Shown here: positions 48,073 through 60,500 of the stretch, piece after piece
Layout of the letters: each line of letters starts with the position of its first letter
Position numbering within the stretch: the stretch's first letter is position 1
NCBI GenBank assembly: GCA_941918925.1
Contig: OW799235.1
Location: 109,681,076-109,745,075, forward strand
DNA length: 64,000 nucleotides
Direction: 5' to 3'
Source: Phyto melanocephala
Taxonomy: Eukaryota; Arthropoda; Insecta; Diptera; Rhinophoridae
Made by a program: the position numbers and the translations under genes
Notes under the pieces: generated by a model
Told to the model about the DNA's origin: nothing
Databases searched by the model: none
The model's input: only the letters and a program-made list of their open reading frames with translations

Positions 48073-48569
48073 ATGTATATGTATTCACCTCTTATATTGT
48101 CTCGAAGGCAGTTGAAAGTTTCTTTGCTATCCATTTTTTATTTTTATTATTTTCACAGAAATATACTTTAAAAACCAACTTTTCTAACAACAATGAAAAA
48201 TCTTGAATACTTCCGACAGTTAGAACTAGGCAAATACTAATTTTTGCTTGTAAGGACTTGATGTTGAAAATGAAGTTCCCATAATTTCGAACACATTTTG
48301 TAACGATTTTTTAGCTCTAAAAAATGCATTTTTTTTAATAATATGCCAAGCAGAACGTCGCCAGATCTAAAATATAAAAGTAATGCTATGAACGCAAACT
48401 TATTCTAACCAGTCAAAATTTTAATTAATATATTAAAGTACAAATTGTATGAATAAAAGAATTTTTTGCTAATAAATTATAAGGAAAAACGCAAATAATT
48501 GTTACTGGCCACACATGTACTTGGGTATACGTTTACGTAATAAAAGTTGGGTATAAGGGCTAGGGTTAA

Positions 48570-51500
48570 GTCCTCGATGACAAATGCTGATTTTCCTTAA
48601 GCATCATAAATGAATTTTTAAAGTAAATGTCCATACATTCATAGATAACTAAAATTGATTTTGTGTCGTAGGCCTCGGCTTATTAATGAATCCTAGGAGA
48701 CAATATCACCGTGATTCATTGGTGCACTCTTTTGTACTTTTATGAACTCTGAACAGAAAATGTCGCACCATTCATAAGTTGCTGTATTCATAAGTACAGT
48801 GACACTTTAATGAATCAGGTTACTTCCTTTGTTTATGTTATTGTAATGTTAACTCATCAATGAAATTTACGATAACTTCGTGTAAATTTCGACTTGATAC
48901 TAGTTTTTTGGCAATGATTTGTTGTAAAGATGTCGCTCAAATTCACCACCGGGTAGTTGATAAAGAAGCCAGATATTTCTTGCCTAACATCTAGTGATTT
49001 TAAGTAACTAATGGATTTCAAAAATCTCACTTAAGGTTACCATATACAACTGTCATTAATGATTTAATACATATAAAGTTGATAACAATGAGGATAGTAT
49101 ATAACTATTAGCGATTTCCGTTTTACATTTTCTAATTTATACATATTTACCGAGTGCTTTAAATGACGGTTTGAAACATATTGAAACACACAAACTTACA
49201 AAAGATGTTAATCATATTCAAAATTTGACTTTAAAATTTTCCCAAAAAGTACGACAAAATCGATAAACGAAATTTACAATGAAAACATAACTCTCGTCTA
49301 ATGAGGATGATAATGAGCTACAAAATTACACCAATAAGTGTCAATTTTTCATGATACACATCATTTAATTTTAATGACAAAAAGTGTTTTTTTATTTTAT
49401 TTAATAATGGAAATTTCATATTCAGCGTGTAATTATGTTTTAAGACTGGCATTAAATATGTTTAACAAAAACATTAAGGCTTCAATAAAAAAAGTCTGTA
49501 ACAACTTCGTGGAGTGTGGACTATAACGTAAGAGCAGTAACAGAGTAGAGTTTTTGTAAAGTAAATTCTCAAAAATATTTAAGCACAGCGAAAAATTGTA
49601 CTAACGTTTTATGAAATTTATATTCTTTGCTAAACTTATCTGGAAAACGAAAAATAGGTAAAACAACATAAAGGATGATGGCGCTACAAGACAGCAGACA
49701 AAATTTAAAGAAAAAATAATTGTGCTCAATATAAGCTTTAGTTTTGTGGTCATCTTTGTTTTATCATAAACATTATTTTGTAGAAAATCACAAATTATTG
49801 GTAAAAAAAAATAACAGCTTCAATGCGTTCCGGTTATAACATAAAACATTAAAATGTAACTAAACCCCTCAATTATCGGGCCAATGTTATATATCGTTGG
49901 TCACAAGTAGAAAGGCCCTAACTGGAATAGTTTTAATTTTACAGAAGAAGGTAAAAACATAATAAAAAGTGATTTATCATTATGTAAATTTTTATGAATA
50001 TAAAAGTATATTGAGCAATATCCATCTATCCGTGTGTTCCAGGTCAGTCAACTTTAAGAAGCCCCATATTATGCATTAAATAATATTTAATAATTAGACG
50101 TAGATGTAAGACTAAAATCGAATATTACCTCAAATAAACGTAATTCTTAATACAGCGACATCAAAATAAATAACTACGAATGATAACCGTCGCCCTAAGG
50201 TACATAGAAAACAGCAACTTACATAAAGATCTTGATGTCTCATTGGTAAAAAGTGAAAATACAAGACACGTGAGCCGCTACCAAAAAATGCTGGAAGCTT
50301 GAGAAGAAGGGATAACATCTCTCTTAGATGAACAAAATAATGACAAGCTTTTACATTTATTTTATATTTAAAACTAGATTTAGTCTGGCATTAGCTGTGT
50401 TTTAGTTAATTAATTTTTAGATTAAAGATTTCAGTACTTATTGTTAGTTCATAAGCATATAAATATTCAAATAAAAAAATGTAATTTGAAGAAATGTATA
50501 TATTTTTTTTAATATCTCAAGTTTCTCAGGCCACTAATCCATTTTTGAATACAATAGTGTAACCAAATTACAAGTCATAGTCTTATTCCTTAGAAATACT
50601 TACAACACAGTGTACAGCTTGCTGAGATATAAAATGTACAAACGAAAATTGCCGCTTCAAGACCACAGACAGACTTAATAATGGTATTACATTAAAGGGC
50701 TGGATTAGAAGAATACAGCACAATATAAAATATTTAAAATACGTGATAGCCACAATAACAAAATGCCATATAAAAATGTGGTGACACTTTGTTTATACAT
50801 AGATATGTTTGTTTATTATTTGTAATAAAATAAAATCAATAAAATTATTATTAATTATTAAAAATTAAAAAAAAAAGAAAATAATAAGACATTTCTTAAT
50901 TACTATAAATAGAAGTTTGGGGATACAAAAAATTAAATGGCTTAATTAATGCAAAAAATTTGCAAAAAATTAAATGGCTTAATTAGTACAAAATGTTAAA
51001 TCTAATATGGAGTCTAAAACAAAATTGCCAGTAATTTTTTTCTCTCCCTCTCAAAAGGATATTATTTTAAAAGATTTGACCAGGAAAACTTTCTTTCTCA
51101 AAACGGAACAACTAAAATCAGTGTCATACAACGACGTGATTGTTATTACAATTTTTACATACTAATGTACTTCACTTTAAATAACACTGCCGAATTAAGC
51201 ACTCTTTCCTTTTTGTAATTTCAAATGATTTATAAATATTATATTTTCCAAGGCACTATGCTGTTTTTGTTATCAATATTTCTAAACCAATTGAGACAAC
51301 ACCTTTAAGTCTATATGGAGAGTACAAATTTAAAATAAATCTGAAGGAAACACTTGATTATCGTAACGAAAAAAATTATCAAACAAAACAGTTGAACGCC
51401 AAGGAAGTCTTCAGGAATGACAATGTTTTTAATCACATTTTATTATTAAGAACTCTCTGTTATCAGAAAAAGTGTTTTTATTGAAAAACGTCCAAGGATT

Positions 51501-51696
51501 TATCTATTTATTTCTTTTGTAAGAGAAATCTCTTCGCGAAAACATAAGTACTACGAAGAAATTCGTACGTAGACACGCAGAGCAGAGCGTGGCAAGAGTA
51601 TCATATTTGTATGTATTATAATTATTGTTATTTTTTTAGTTTTTAAATATCCTCTAGTTTCTGTTATAAATAATTATCAAGAACCCATTTAGAACA
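48570..51696. other. Gene-poor stretch with a faint repeat relic
   Basis: Around 49990-50085, CCATCTATCCGTGTGTT and AACTTTAAGAAGCCCCATAT recall the hairpin-tailed repeat relic at 8900. 50930-50999 has a short direct repeat (AATTAAATGGCTTAATTA twice). Otherwise nothing recognised. Confidence 0.45.
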
Positions 51697-51909
51697 AGAA
51701 AAGATCACTGACTCAAAATGAAATTGAGTACAACGCAGGTCTAAGTAATTCAGAATTTGACAGGACTTTTGATGACGATGGTAGCGACAGTAGCCATTAA
51801 GAACCTTCTGAGAACTCAAGTGATGGTGTAGATGAAGTTGTTTCCGAACCTGAAATTGATTCCTAACCTGAAATGAAAAGACAAACACGTGGTCCTTACC
51901 ACTTCCAAT
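51697..51909 (+). pseudogene. Acidic transposase-like N-terminal relic with stops
   Basis: The plus frame reads LTQNEIEYNAGLSNSEFDRT, then FDDDGSDSSH, a stop, EPSENSSDGVDEVVSEPEID, S, a stop, and PEMKRQTRGPYHF. Alternating Asp/Ser-rich acidic sequence followed by a basic stretch recalls the N-terminus of piggyBac-like transposases, but also of other transposon proteins. Two in-frame stops make it a pseudogene. Confidence 0.4.
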
Positions 51910-52104
51910 ATGTATGCTGTTAAAATGATAGAGCTGTTTAATCGAAATCGAAAATTTTCTATAAAACTGAATATAATTAAAGATTCCAACAATGATCAGA
52001 TCAAATGTCTTCAAACTATTTATTTCCTAGAAAGATTATTAAATGGTACAAAAAGTTTTCACTTATTTAATCGTGAATAAAATCAAAATTTTTAAGCGGA
52101 CTTC
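51910..52104. other. Short open frame of unknown nature
   Basis: The frame 51889-52080 is open but has no recognised features; it may belong to the relic at 51697. Confidence 0.3.
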
Positions 52105-52560
52105 TTTGATTTATAATTTATTTTATTCACAATATTCCTACCTTTATGAAAAATTTTTAAAAAATTAAATTTCTACCCTAATAGTATTTAAAGGACGTTA
52201 AGAAAACAAAAAATTAAATAATATAATAAAAATTTTCCAAGGAAAAACTATTTTATCGGTACTTATTTGTGAGTAACTCCTAAACATTAGAAACATAAAA
52301 AAACGTCATTTAGCTGATTTTAATTTTGTTTTTAACTATCTGCTGTTATTTTAATCAAAATCCGACTAATAATTGTCAAGTTATGATAAAATGTAGCAAC
52401 ATAGCCTTCTTGTTTTGGGCGAAATATTAATATCAATAGAAAAAAATTGAAAACGGGTTTGAATTAAGCGCATTAAAGTCTCGACAGTCCACATAATTTT
52501 GTTTAAAGGCGAAGCATTTTTTTTTTTTTTCAGACCAGTATTCTTGATTTAATATTACTT
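52105..52560 (+). repeat. Dispersed repeat, copy 1 of a pair
   Basis: It is collinear with 55430-55815. Matching blocks: ATATTCCTA/TTCCTTAC … ATGAAAAATT; AACTCCTAAAC … GAAA.ATAAAAAA; and GTCCACATAATTTTGTTTAAA … CAGACCA before and after a T-run. Similarity is patchy, about 60-65% by eye. It may be the 3' part of the element whose acidic relic lies at 51697. Confidence 0.55.
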
Positions 52561-53510
52561 TAACATGCGAAAGTTATATATCTCACAAACTCACATTGAT
52601 ACATAGCTGACCCAAATGAACCTTCAAGCAATTCAAATATATTGGCTTATGTGTGGAAATTGCACTATATATAATATTCTACACTGAAATAAAACTTTGC
52701 AAATCTCTTTTAAAACCAATTTGAAGCTATGGAATTCAATTAAGGAGCAGAAATTCGGTTTGAAATGTATAAAGGATTCAAGGATGTCAGGACAATATTT
52801 TACGTCTAAATACAGCTGCTTTTTGTTAAAAATAAAAAACCAAAATATGTGTGATCGTTTTTACAGAATCTTCAGTGGCATGTAAATTATCTAGCTCATA
52901 ATAAATACTCTAAAAAGCCGAGATTCAAGAAGACGTGATATTACTGATGTGGGATGGATAGAGGAGAATGAATGAAAAATTAAGCGGCAATCGGTTATAG
53001 GAATAAGTCGCTGGGCTCTGAATTTTAATAAACATGTAAATATATTTTATTAGATATAAGATCTAAAGACTAACACTAAAAATAAATGAAAACTCAATAA
53101 ATAAACAATTTTATGATAAAAAAATAAAACGACTTTAACTTCTTGCTAAAAAAAAGTAAAAGTTCTGTGTTTACCTGTGTCGAATCTGATAATGCCCGTT
53201 ACCATCATGTATGAGGGATACTGACCATATCGTACCCTAGCATTTAGGAATTAAAGCCTTTTTGTTTATTATTATTTATTTCTGTATATTTGTATAGTGT
53301 TTGGTAGATTTAAAAGAAAACGATATCCACCATTTGCTGTATTCTACTGGTCAAACCTTTTCATTTGAAGTCAATATTGTGGGGGTTGCAGAGGAAAAAC
53401 CATAATTACAATATTTACATATATCAGATATATTATTAAGGTTGCCATCTAAGGTTTTAACTTTTCTATTGTTTTGCTGCATTCTATTAGTCAAACACCA
53501 TAAATAGGCA
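52561..53510. other. No gene recognised
   Basis: AT-rich. TTTGCTGTATTCTACTGGTC (about 53334) and TTTGCTGCATTCTATTAGTC (about 53474) form a short direct repeat of unknown origin. Confidence 0.45.
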
Positions 53511-54050
53511 AAGGGAATAATAATAACGTTTTTATTCAACTAGTGCTTATTTCGTGAATGGTAGCACTTAACTCATGTCTGATTTGACAGATAATTAGTT
53601 TTATCCTTCCGCTGAACGAATATGGTTGTGTATACGCTTGAACAACGCTGGGAAATATTGCGACATTACTTTGGCCGATTTTGCCAAAAAAATCATCTTT
53701 TCCGATGAAGCTCACTTTGATCTTGGCGGGCAAAATTGTCGTATTTGTGGCACAGAAAACCCGCACGCATACATTGAAAAGCCGATACACCCAAAACGAG
53801 TCACTGTTTGATGCGGGTTTTGGTTCAGAGGCATAATTGGTCCATTTTTCTTCGAAAATGAGCAAGGAGTGGCTGTAGTCAATGGCGATCATTATCGGGC
53901 CATGTTGAACGAATTTTTGTTCACAAAAAATGAAGAGGAGGAGATTGGCAACATTTGGTTTCAACAGAACGGCGCTAGGTGTCACACAGCCGAAGCTACA
54001 CTTTTTTTATAGCATTTTCAAAAAAAAACAAAGTTATTTGGCGAACCTTT
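53511..54050 (+). mobile_element. Non-autonomous mariner copy 3
   Basis: It has the same stub-to-core junction as copies 1 and 2: VVYTLEQRWEILRHYF then AKKIIFSDEAHFDLGG, then CRICGTENPHAYIEKPIHPK. It retains more of the middle than copy 2 (IIGPFFFENEQGVAVVNGD, LNEFLFTKNEEEEIGN and WFQQNGARCHTAEATLF), with a nonsense change at the VTV-stop position near 53809, and Asp changed to Asn in QQNGA, a position near the second catalytic Asp. The right end in reverse, AAGGTTCGCCAAATAACTTT, is next to TA. The left end is diverged (AAGGGAATAATAATAACG). The C-terminal third of the transposase is deleted. Confidence 0.88.
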
Positions 54051-55091
54051 TAATTCACACTAATCTGCTATACTGGTTACAGCTGTTTTTGATTTTTTAA
54101 TAGTTATGTTTGCATAGAGAAAACTACATTTAAAGTCTTTCTCATATACATATATTAAGTAGTGTGATACTACAAAACTTATCACGTCTGAAGAAAATAA
54201 GAAAACAGAGCAGCTTAGCGACAGTAATTTCCATTTATTTTAATATTAACTTCTTTCCAAACGACTTGTTTTACCATAACTGTTTATGATTCATCCCTCG
54301 CATCATACAGTCATATATTATTTTAATTTTCATTTCATATGCCTTTTTTAAAAACCCTCATTAGCTAAACAAAAATTAAATAAGACTATTAAAAAAAAAA
54401 TGCCAAAAGTCATAATACATAGTACTTATTTAGTTTATATGTTAATTATAAAATAATTGCTGCTTCATTCATAGAAATACACACCAGTATGCACATGTCC
54501 TATAAATATAAATGAATGTATTATACAGATAGATTTTTTTTGTTTAATTACAGCAATAATTAAAGGGCTTAAAGTAAAATACTAATCTAGCATTTATTTT
54601 CATAAATATTTAATTATGTTTATTGTTTGTTGAGTTCGATACACATATTCATTTATTAAATTTCACAATATTTATATAAAAACTAAAAACAGAAATATAA
54701 ATATTCAGTTAATATTGAAAATTATTTTGCTGTAAATTATGTACACAAATGCATGTTTTTGTATGTGTAAAGGCATATTATTATTTATTTTTACTTATGT
54801 ATGATATATAATTACCGATAAAATCCCTCAGGATTAACACTTTCAAATTTCATTTTGAATATTTTTAAAATTAATATAAAAATACGCATGTTTGTTTCAG
54901 CAGCATGAACTATGTTCTGTACAATTATCCAGTAACAACTTTTTAATATTGTTAAATAGATGGTAATTATTGCATACGGTATGTAGTTACTATTATGACA
55001 ATCGCAAATACAGGCGGAAGGAAGAAAGGTTATTTCACCGCTCAAACGAAATTTTTTCCTTTTCATAAGCCATTAACAAACAATTCATGTA
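54051..55091. other. No gene recognised
   Basis: AT-rich; the open frame at 54812-55066 (minus) has no recognised similarity. Confidence 0.5.
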
Positions 55092-55400
55092 AAGGGTGGT
55101 TAAATTTTAAGGGCCGATGTTGATTTTGAATAAAACACAAACTATTAAGGAAATTATTGTCTTTTATTTTTATTATGATAATATCGGTATGGTTCAATTA
55201 TGTATGGAACAAATTATTGGCCAAATGGCCGCCGTAACCTCGGCAGCACACCTCCATCCGATGGTCGAAATTTTCGATGACAGTGTTGATGTTCAATTGT
55301 CGGGCTCGATGATTAGTCGAGGTTGAAGGCTATTTTGCTACACTATCGCGAAAAACACCAATGTTTTCCTTTCAGCGAACTAAGAAGGCATTCACAGGCT
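55092..55400 (-). mobile_element. Truncated mariner of the family nested in copies A and B
   Basis: Left end AAGGGTGGTTAAATTTTAAG next to TA, followed by GGCCGATGTTGATTTTGAAT. The minus strand carries the transposase C-terminal part (LQPRLIIEPDN-like, then HRMEVCCRGYGGHLANNLF). It stops abruptly near 55400 after the SVNAFLVR block with no matching right end, so it is a one-ended fragment. Confidence 0.8.
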
Positions 55401-55429
55401 TTTATGATTAATAGCTTGTTTTCTTTGCA

Positions 55430-55815
55430 ATATTCCTTACTAATAAACTTCATGAAAAATTATAAAAATTTCAAATTTTTATCCTGCTAATTTTTAATGA
55501 CGTGTTGGCAACCAAATATGCATACTAATTTTGCATGGAGAAAATATTAGCATACGTGGTGATAATATTTTTGAATAATTCCTAAACTCTCGAAATATAA
55601 AAAACTTTATTTAATTGACTTAAAGAAAATTTTTTTGATAAACATCTAATGTTTTTTGTCATAAAACTCGGAATAATTTTTCTGAAGCTACGAAAAATTG
55701 TATCAGCATAACTGCCTTATGTAGGGCGACATGTTAGACATGCTATCTATAGTCTACATAATTTTATTCAAAAACAGTTTTGGTTGCAGACCATTTTTTT
55801 TTTGATATTGTTAGT
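55430..55815 (+). repeat. Dispersed repeat, copy 2 of a pair
   Basis: Collinear with 52105-52560: CCTAAACTCTCGAAATATAA, GTATCAGCATAACTGCCTTA, TAGGGCGACAT, AGTCTACATAATTTTATTCA and GCAGACCATTTTTTTTT occur in the same order and spacing. It directly follows the truncated mariner. Confidence 0.55.
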
Positions 55816-57542
55816 CTGGTCCAAATTTACACCTACACTGTATTATTTATCAGGCAGTAAAGTTGTACCGTTTAGAAGAATTCCAACTTATGTATATTTT
55901 CTATCAGAAATTATACTTAGTTATACTTGGTTTATACTGGCACAACGCAAATATAAATTTTAGTTTTACAGAAAAAATAAACAATAAATAAGTACAGGCA
56001 AAAGCAAACCATGTTTACGACAGGATCACGACGATCATTTTTATTCCATGTAACAATATTTTGCTATCGAAATTTATAATAATTTTTATTTTCTTTTTAA
56101 TGCATATCATTACGATAATCAAGCGCTTGTTCCAATTTTATCGTTTATTTTTACTTTTAATAAAATCTTATATACGGTAATTTAAAAAAAAAATAGTATG
56201 ATTAACAAAATTATTTTAAGAAGAAAATTTTAATTTTTTCCCAAACATAATATTATATTCAAAGTCATTTTCTTTAATTAAAAATAGTTTTAGCATTTTA
56301 TATTGTGTGAAACAACAGCATGAATACAAAGCATTCAAGCTATGATATCTGTTTTCAACGGTTCTTCTTTTTTTTGCTGAATAAATTTTATTATTTAAAA
56401 AGTTTGACATGTGAAAAAAATTAAAAAAAATTTCAAAATTTTCAAGAAATTATAAAAATTAATGAATATTGATAAAAAAAATTTAATTTAAAAGGTAAGT
56501 ACAATCAATATAAATAACAGCAAAAAACAACAATTTGTAGTCATAATGTGATTATTACATGATACCTAAATCGATCATAATAATAATAATAACTTGCAAC
56601 CATTGTATGTTTTAACCACAATCATACAATTCAATCATAGTATGTTGCTCTTCGATTATGATTACCACAACCCTGGTTTTTTCTTGCATGTACGAAGTTA
56701 GAAATTGTTTTTCCTAATTTTTTTATTTTTGCAACAACTGTTTGCCTTTAAAGACAACAACCAGGCATTTACATTAATTTCATACATGAAATGTCTAAAT
56801 AGCGCAAATAGTTTTTATACATTTTTTTTATCACTTTATTCTATGTTTGTAACTACATTATAGTCCTCTTTCCTGTACCTAAACAATGAAGACATAAACT
56901 AGCACTAATGTAATTATGCATAAAAACATACTAGATATCGGTAAAAATGTGTGTGCGTATGAGGGTGTGTGTTTGAGCTTTAATAAAGTGCCTGTTATGT
57001 GACCAGTAAACTCCTCTATTTGTGTGTAATTAAGAATATTAAGTCCTTTTTATTTTCGTTGAGTACACTTAAGAGACAAAGTGTGTGCGAATAAATATTT
57101 CACTTACAGCATAAACCCATTAGGGATGTCAATAACGGCTCCTCAAATCCAAGTTTCTCTGTACTTTATTTCTTTACTAAATATTAAATGCATTAGACAA
57201 ATAGACAAAACGAGCTTTTACACATTTTATTTTTTGATTAACAACTATTTTACTATGAAAATAGAAAGTGTCATGATCACACAAAGTTAATATTATTTAT
57301 TAACTACCTGCATCTACCGGTCACTCTGTTCAGTTTCTGTGAAAATACAACATTGTGGGTATTTTCATTCGTATTGTAGAAATACTTTTTGTTCCATTTT
57401 GAGACTAAATAAATATAAGAAAATAAATAATATGGATAACAAAAAAAAAAATATATAATTTCGTATAAAAAGAATATTAATTATTATATTAATGATCACA
57501 TGATAAGAAAAAAAACGTGTGGTATCAAAATACTATAAAAAA
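55816..57542. other. No gene recognised
   Basis: AT-rich; no coding frame with protein character. Confidence 0.5.
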
Positions 57543-57580
57543 ATTCGGTACAGCCGCATATAGAATTGCTACTTACTGTG
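57543..57580 (+). repeat. Isolated 3' tail of the hairpin-tailed repeat
   Basis: ATTCGGTACAGCCGCATATA followed by GAATTGCTACTTACTGTG matches the terminal hairpin and tail of copies A and B with several substitutions. No body is evident upstream. Confidence 0.6.
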
Positions 57581-60500
57581 TAAGTATTACAACAATAGAC
57601 TGCATCAATACCCGTAAATCCATACTATCTTCAATATTTATCAGTTTTAAAAAATTTTCGTGTTATTTTTAAGCCAAATTCAGAAATACTTTATACTTAC
57701 TACTCGAGAAAACATTTAATATTTTGTTTCACATTTTATCATGTCATGGCGTTCGAAAGTGGTCCGAATTTAAAAGTTCTTCCTAAAATCTCTATACCAA
57801 AAGCACAGCAAACTCATACATTTAGTTACAATTTTAATCTCGTTTGAATTCTACAATTTGCCCCCAGGTCATAAATTTTTTATTCGGAAGATCAATACAT
57901 GGCATTATCATTTTAAAATGATTTCGTGCTTATGGTTACCGCAGCTTTTCTTGACGAGCAGCATTGTTGACGTCCAATTATGGGCCACAAACAAAGTTCG
58001 CCTCTAAGATGTTAGTTATTGCTTGCCTATCCGTATAAACATTGACTTCATGCGACTTTACAGGAAGTGCGAAATCGAACAACCTTGTAGGCCAAATAAA
58101 ATCTCTAAATCAAATCAAATCTCTAATTAAAATTTTTGTTTCAAAACATGAATGGTTGCGGTCATCGTATCTCACGTAATACAATTTTCTTAAAATCACA
58201 TCTTAGTTGGAACAATGTCGTTCATATTTTAAAGCAAAAAATTATTGATTATGTTTTTTTTTTTTAAGAAATTAATTCAATTTTTCTGGATGTAATAAAG
58301 TGTTAAGATCTTATTTGAATTGGTCCCACTTTGAATGCTGCAATTTTATTTACTAAAAAATTGCTAAGCATTGGCGTAGTAACAAATTTTTTCAGGAAGT
58401 GACAGAAGCTTAAATATTTTTTTCCTTGGTAGGCAAAATCTTAAAGTTAATTTTTTAGATATAATATTTAATTTTCTCAAAATTTTTTAAGGGTTTCAAA
58501 AACAATTGTGGGGTATATGGAATTCCTACAGAATGTTCTACTTACGTCAATACTGAACACTGAAAGAACAAAAATTAACCTCATTTTTGAGTAAAATTTT
58601 GAAATAAAATATCGGTGCCTTATTTTCAAAGTAAATTTGGATAATATGTTGGCTTTGTATAAGCCTCAAACTTTCAATAATGATTTGCTACAGTATACTG
58701 ATCATAAATTAAAAAAACAAAGTTTAGTGTGAAAGTTCCCCAGCAAAAGAAAAATACACTAGTCCATTGTGAATAACATTTTTTATGACTTCTTATTCAT
58801 AATTGTAAAAGGAGGCTTGAAGAATGCCATTATTGATGTGCTTCAAGTATACGAAAAATATCTTAAACAATTCATGTAAATTAACTAATGAAACATGGGC
58901 TTCGTTTCGTCTTATATGCATGAGTTCTATGCACTTATTGGAATAAAGTGGATTTTATTAAAATATTCATCTAAACACATGCTCTCCAATGACACGTTAA
59001 TGTTGAAATCATGCAGGTTTTACCTAAATTGAACCAATTTAACATGGGTTGAACTCATGCTTTCACTATTTCTTTTTCATATCTTTTTTGTTGGGTTCGT
59101 TTAACAGTTAACCCTCTCGTAAGTTATATAGGGATCAAAAAACTTATAAACGAATAAATTTTAGTTTAAAATGTTAGTAGGCTTAAAATTCTATAACAGT
59201 TATTGAAAGTAAAAAATAAATGTTAAAGAAAATAAGTTATATATTAAAACAAATATAAATTAATATCCGTTAATCAAGAGCACTGACAGATGTTATTATT
59301 TATTTTTTTTTTTTTTTTGACAACAAGAAAGGTGTACAAATATACAAGTAATAAATATTTAATTCAATCCAGTTTAATGTTATTTTTTTACTCAACTTCT
59401 TTTAATTGCTTGTTCATATTTTGGCCAAAAACTAAAAAATCAACTCAATAAAAAATAATGGTTATTTCGTAAGTGATACAGAAGCTGACGATGAGTGGAA
59501 AAAATAGATTTCATACTAATTGCTCGCAAACAATTATAAAATTATAAATATAGAAGCTGTTCGGTAGCATACTGATCGTTTTATTCAAAAGTGTATTTAA
59601 TTTGAAAATTCGTTCTCTTATATCTAACTGATTGTCGGCCACCTATTTGTCTTAGTTGGTAGAGAAATACAGAACTTATTTTACTTTTAAAACTTACAAA
59701 AATGCAAAAACGTAAGCAACCAATTTAATTCTGCTTTCAGGAAATCATTAAAACAAGGCAGTTGTTGCTTATAAACGGAACATAGCGAAGAAAAATGCAT
59801 TCTAAATTCGCAATTCGAAGTTTGCGTAATAGTGTTTCCCTAACAATAATCCTTCTAGGCAAGCAATAATTTTTGCTTAAAAGTTTTCTAATCATCGCTT
59901 TATGCTTGGCCCTTGCTTTGGTGTGTGCTACTCTGAAATAACGTGCCTTTAAATTTAAACAAATATCGTGTTTTAGGGTATATTACGTTGCAGCTTGAAC
60001 GAATGTAACTTTTGTACTTGTTTAATTATTGCTTTTGTGCGTATGTAAATGTATAAATGTTAGTAATTTTATGCTGCGTGTGTCTGTCTACTAAAAAGTC
60101 CGTAATTTTATTTATTCTATCTACGCTTGTGTTATATTACAATTGTTTACTATAGTGTAGTCTCTGTGATGGTATGTAATACGAGAGTAGGCTAGAAAGT
60201 CTGTTTAGTAAAGTGAATATTTTAAATTAATAGATTTATAGTAATTTTTTCATTTTAGTTTAAGTATTTTAATTTTACAATTTAATTCACGATACTTTAA
60301 AAACTATAAAAAAAATTAACAATCTTATTTAAAAATACTTGTCAGCCTATCCGCATATTGTTAAGTGCATGCAATAAACTTGTGCAAGTTTTCTTCTGCA
60401 TTCTGTATGAATATTTCCGATACAACTATAATTAATTGTGTGCCCATATCAAGTGTAAGTATTTTTAATGATAGCAATTAGTTTCTTCCTTTGGCTTAAT

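Larger units (their letters stand above)
47242..48565 (-). mobile_element. Internally deleted piggyBac-like element with TTAA target duplication
   Basis: TTAA stands at 47238-47241 and 48566-48569. The ends are CCATAGTCCTTATACCC and, in reverse from the right, CCCTAGCCCTTATACCC, 15 of 17 alike. A second, inner inverted pair lies at 47437-47464 and 48506-48533 (AACGTATACCCAAGTACA … TGTGGCCA), nearly perfect. Terminal plus subterminal inverted repeats and TTAA are the piggyBac layout. The minus-strand frame 47752-48072 is acidic, like the N-terminal region of these transposases, and a Cys/His cluster at 47563-47643 resembles their C-terminal zinc-binding domain. The catalytic DDD core is missing. 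At 1324 bp it could only be moved in trans. Confidence 0.75.

Noticed and set aside
53536..53985. 149-codon minus-strand open frame
   Set aside because: It is antisense to the mariner copy 3 transposase frame, which is recognisable on the plus strand, so it is a shadow.
54812..55066. 84-codon minus-strand open frame
   Set aside because: No recognised similarity, hydrophobic and AT-driven composition, no supporting structure around it.
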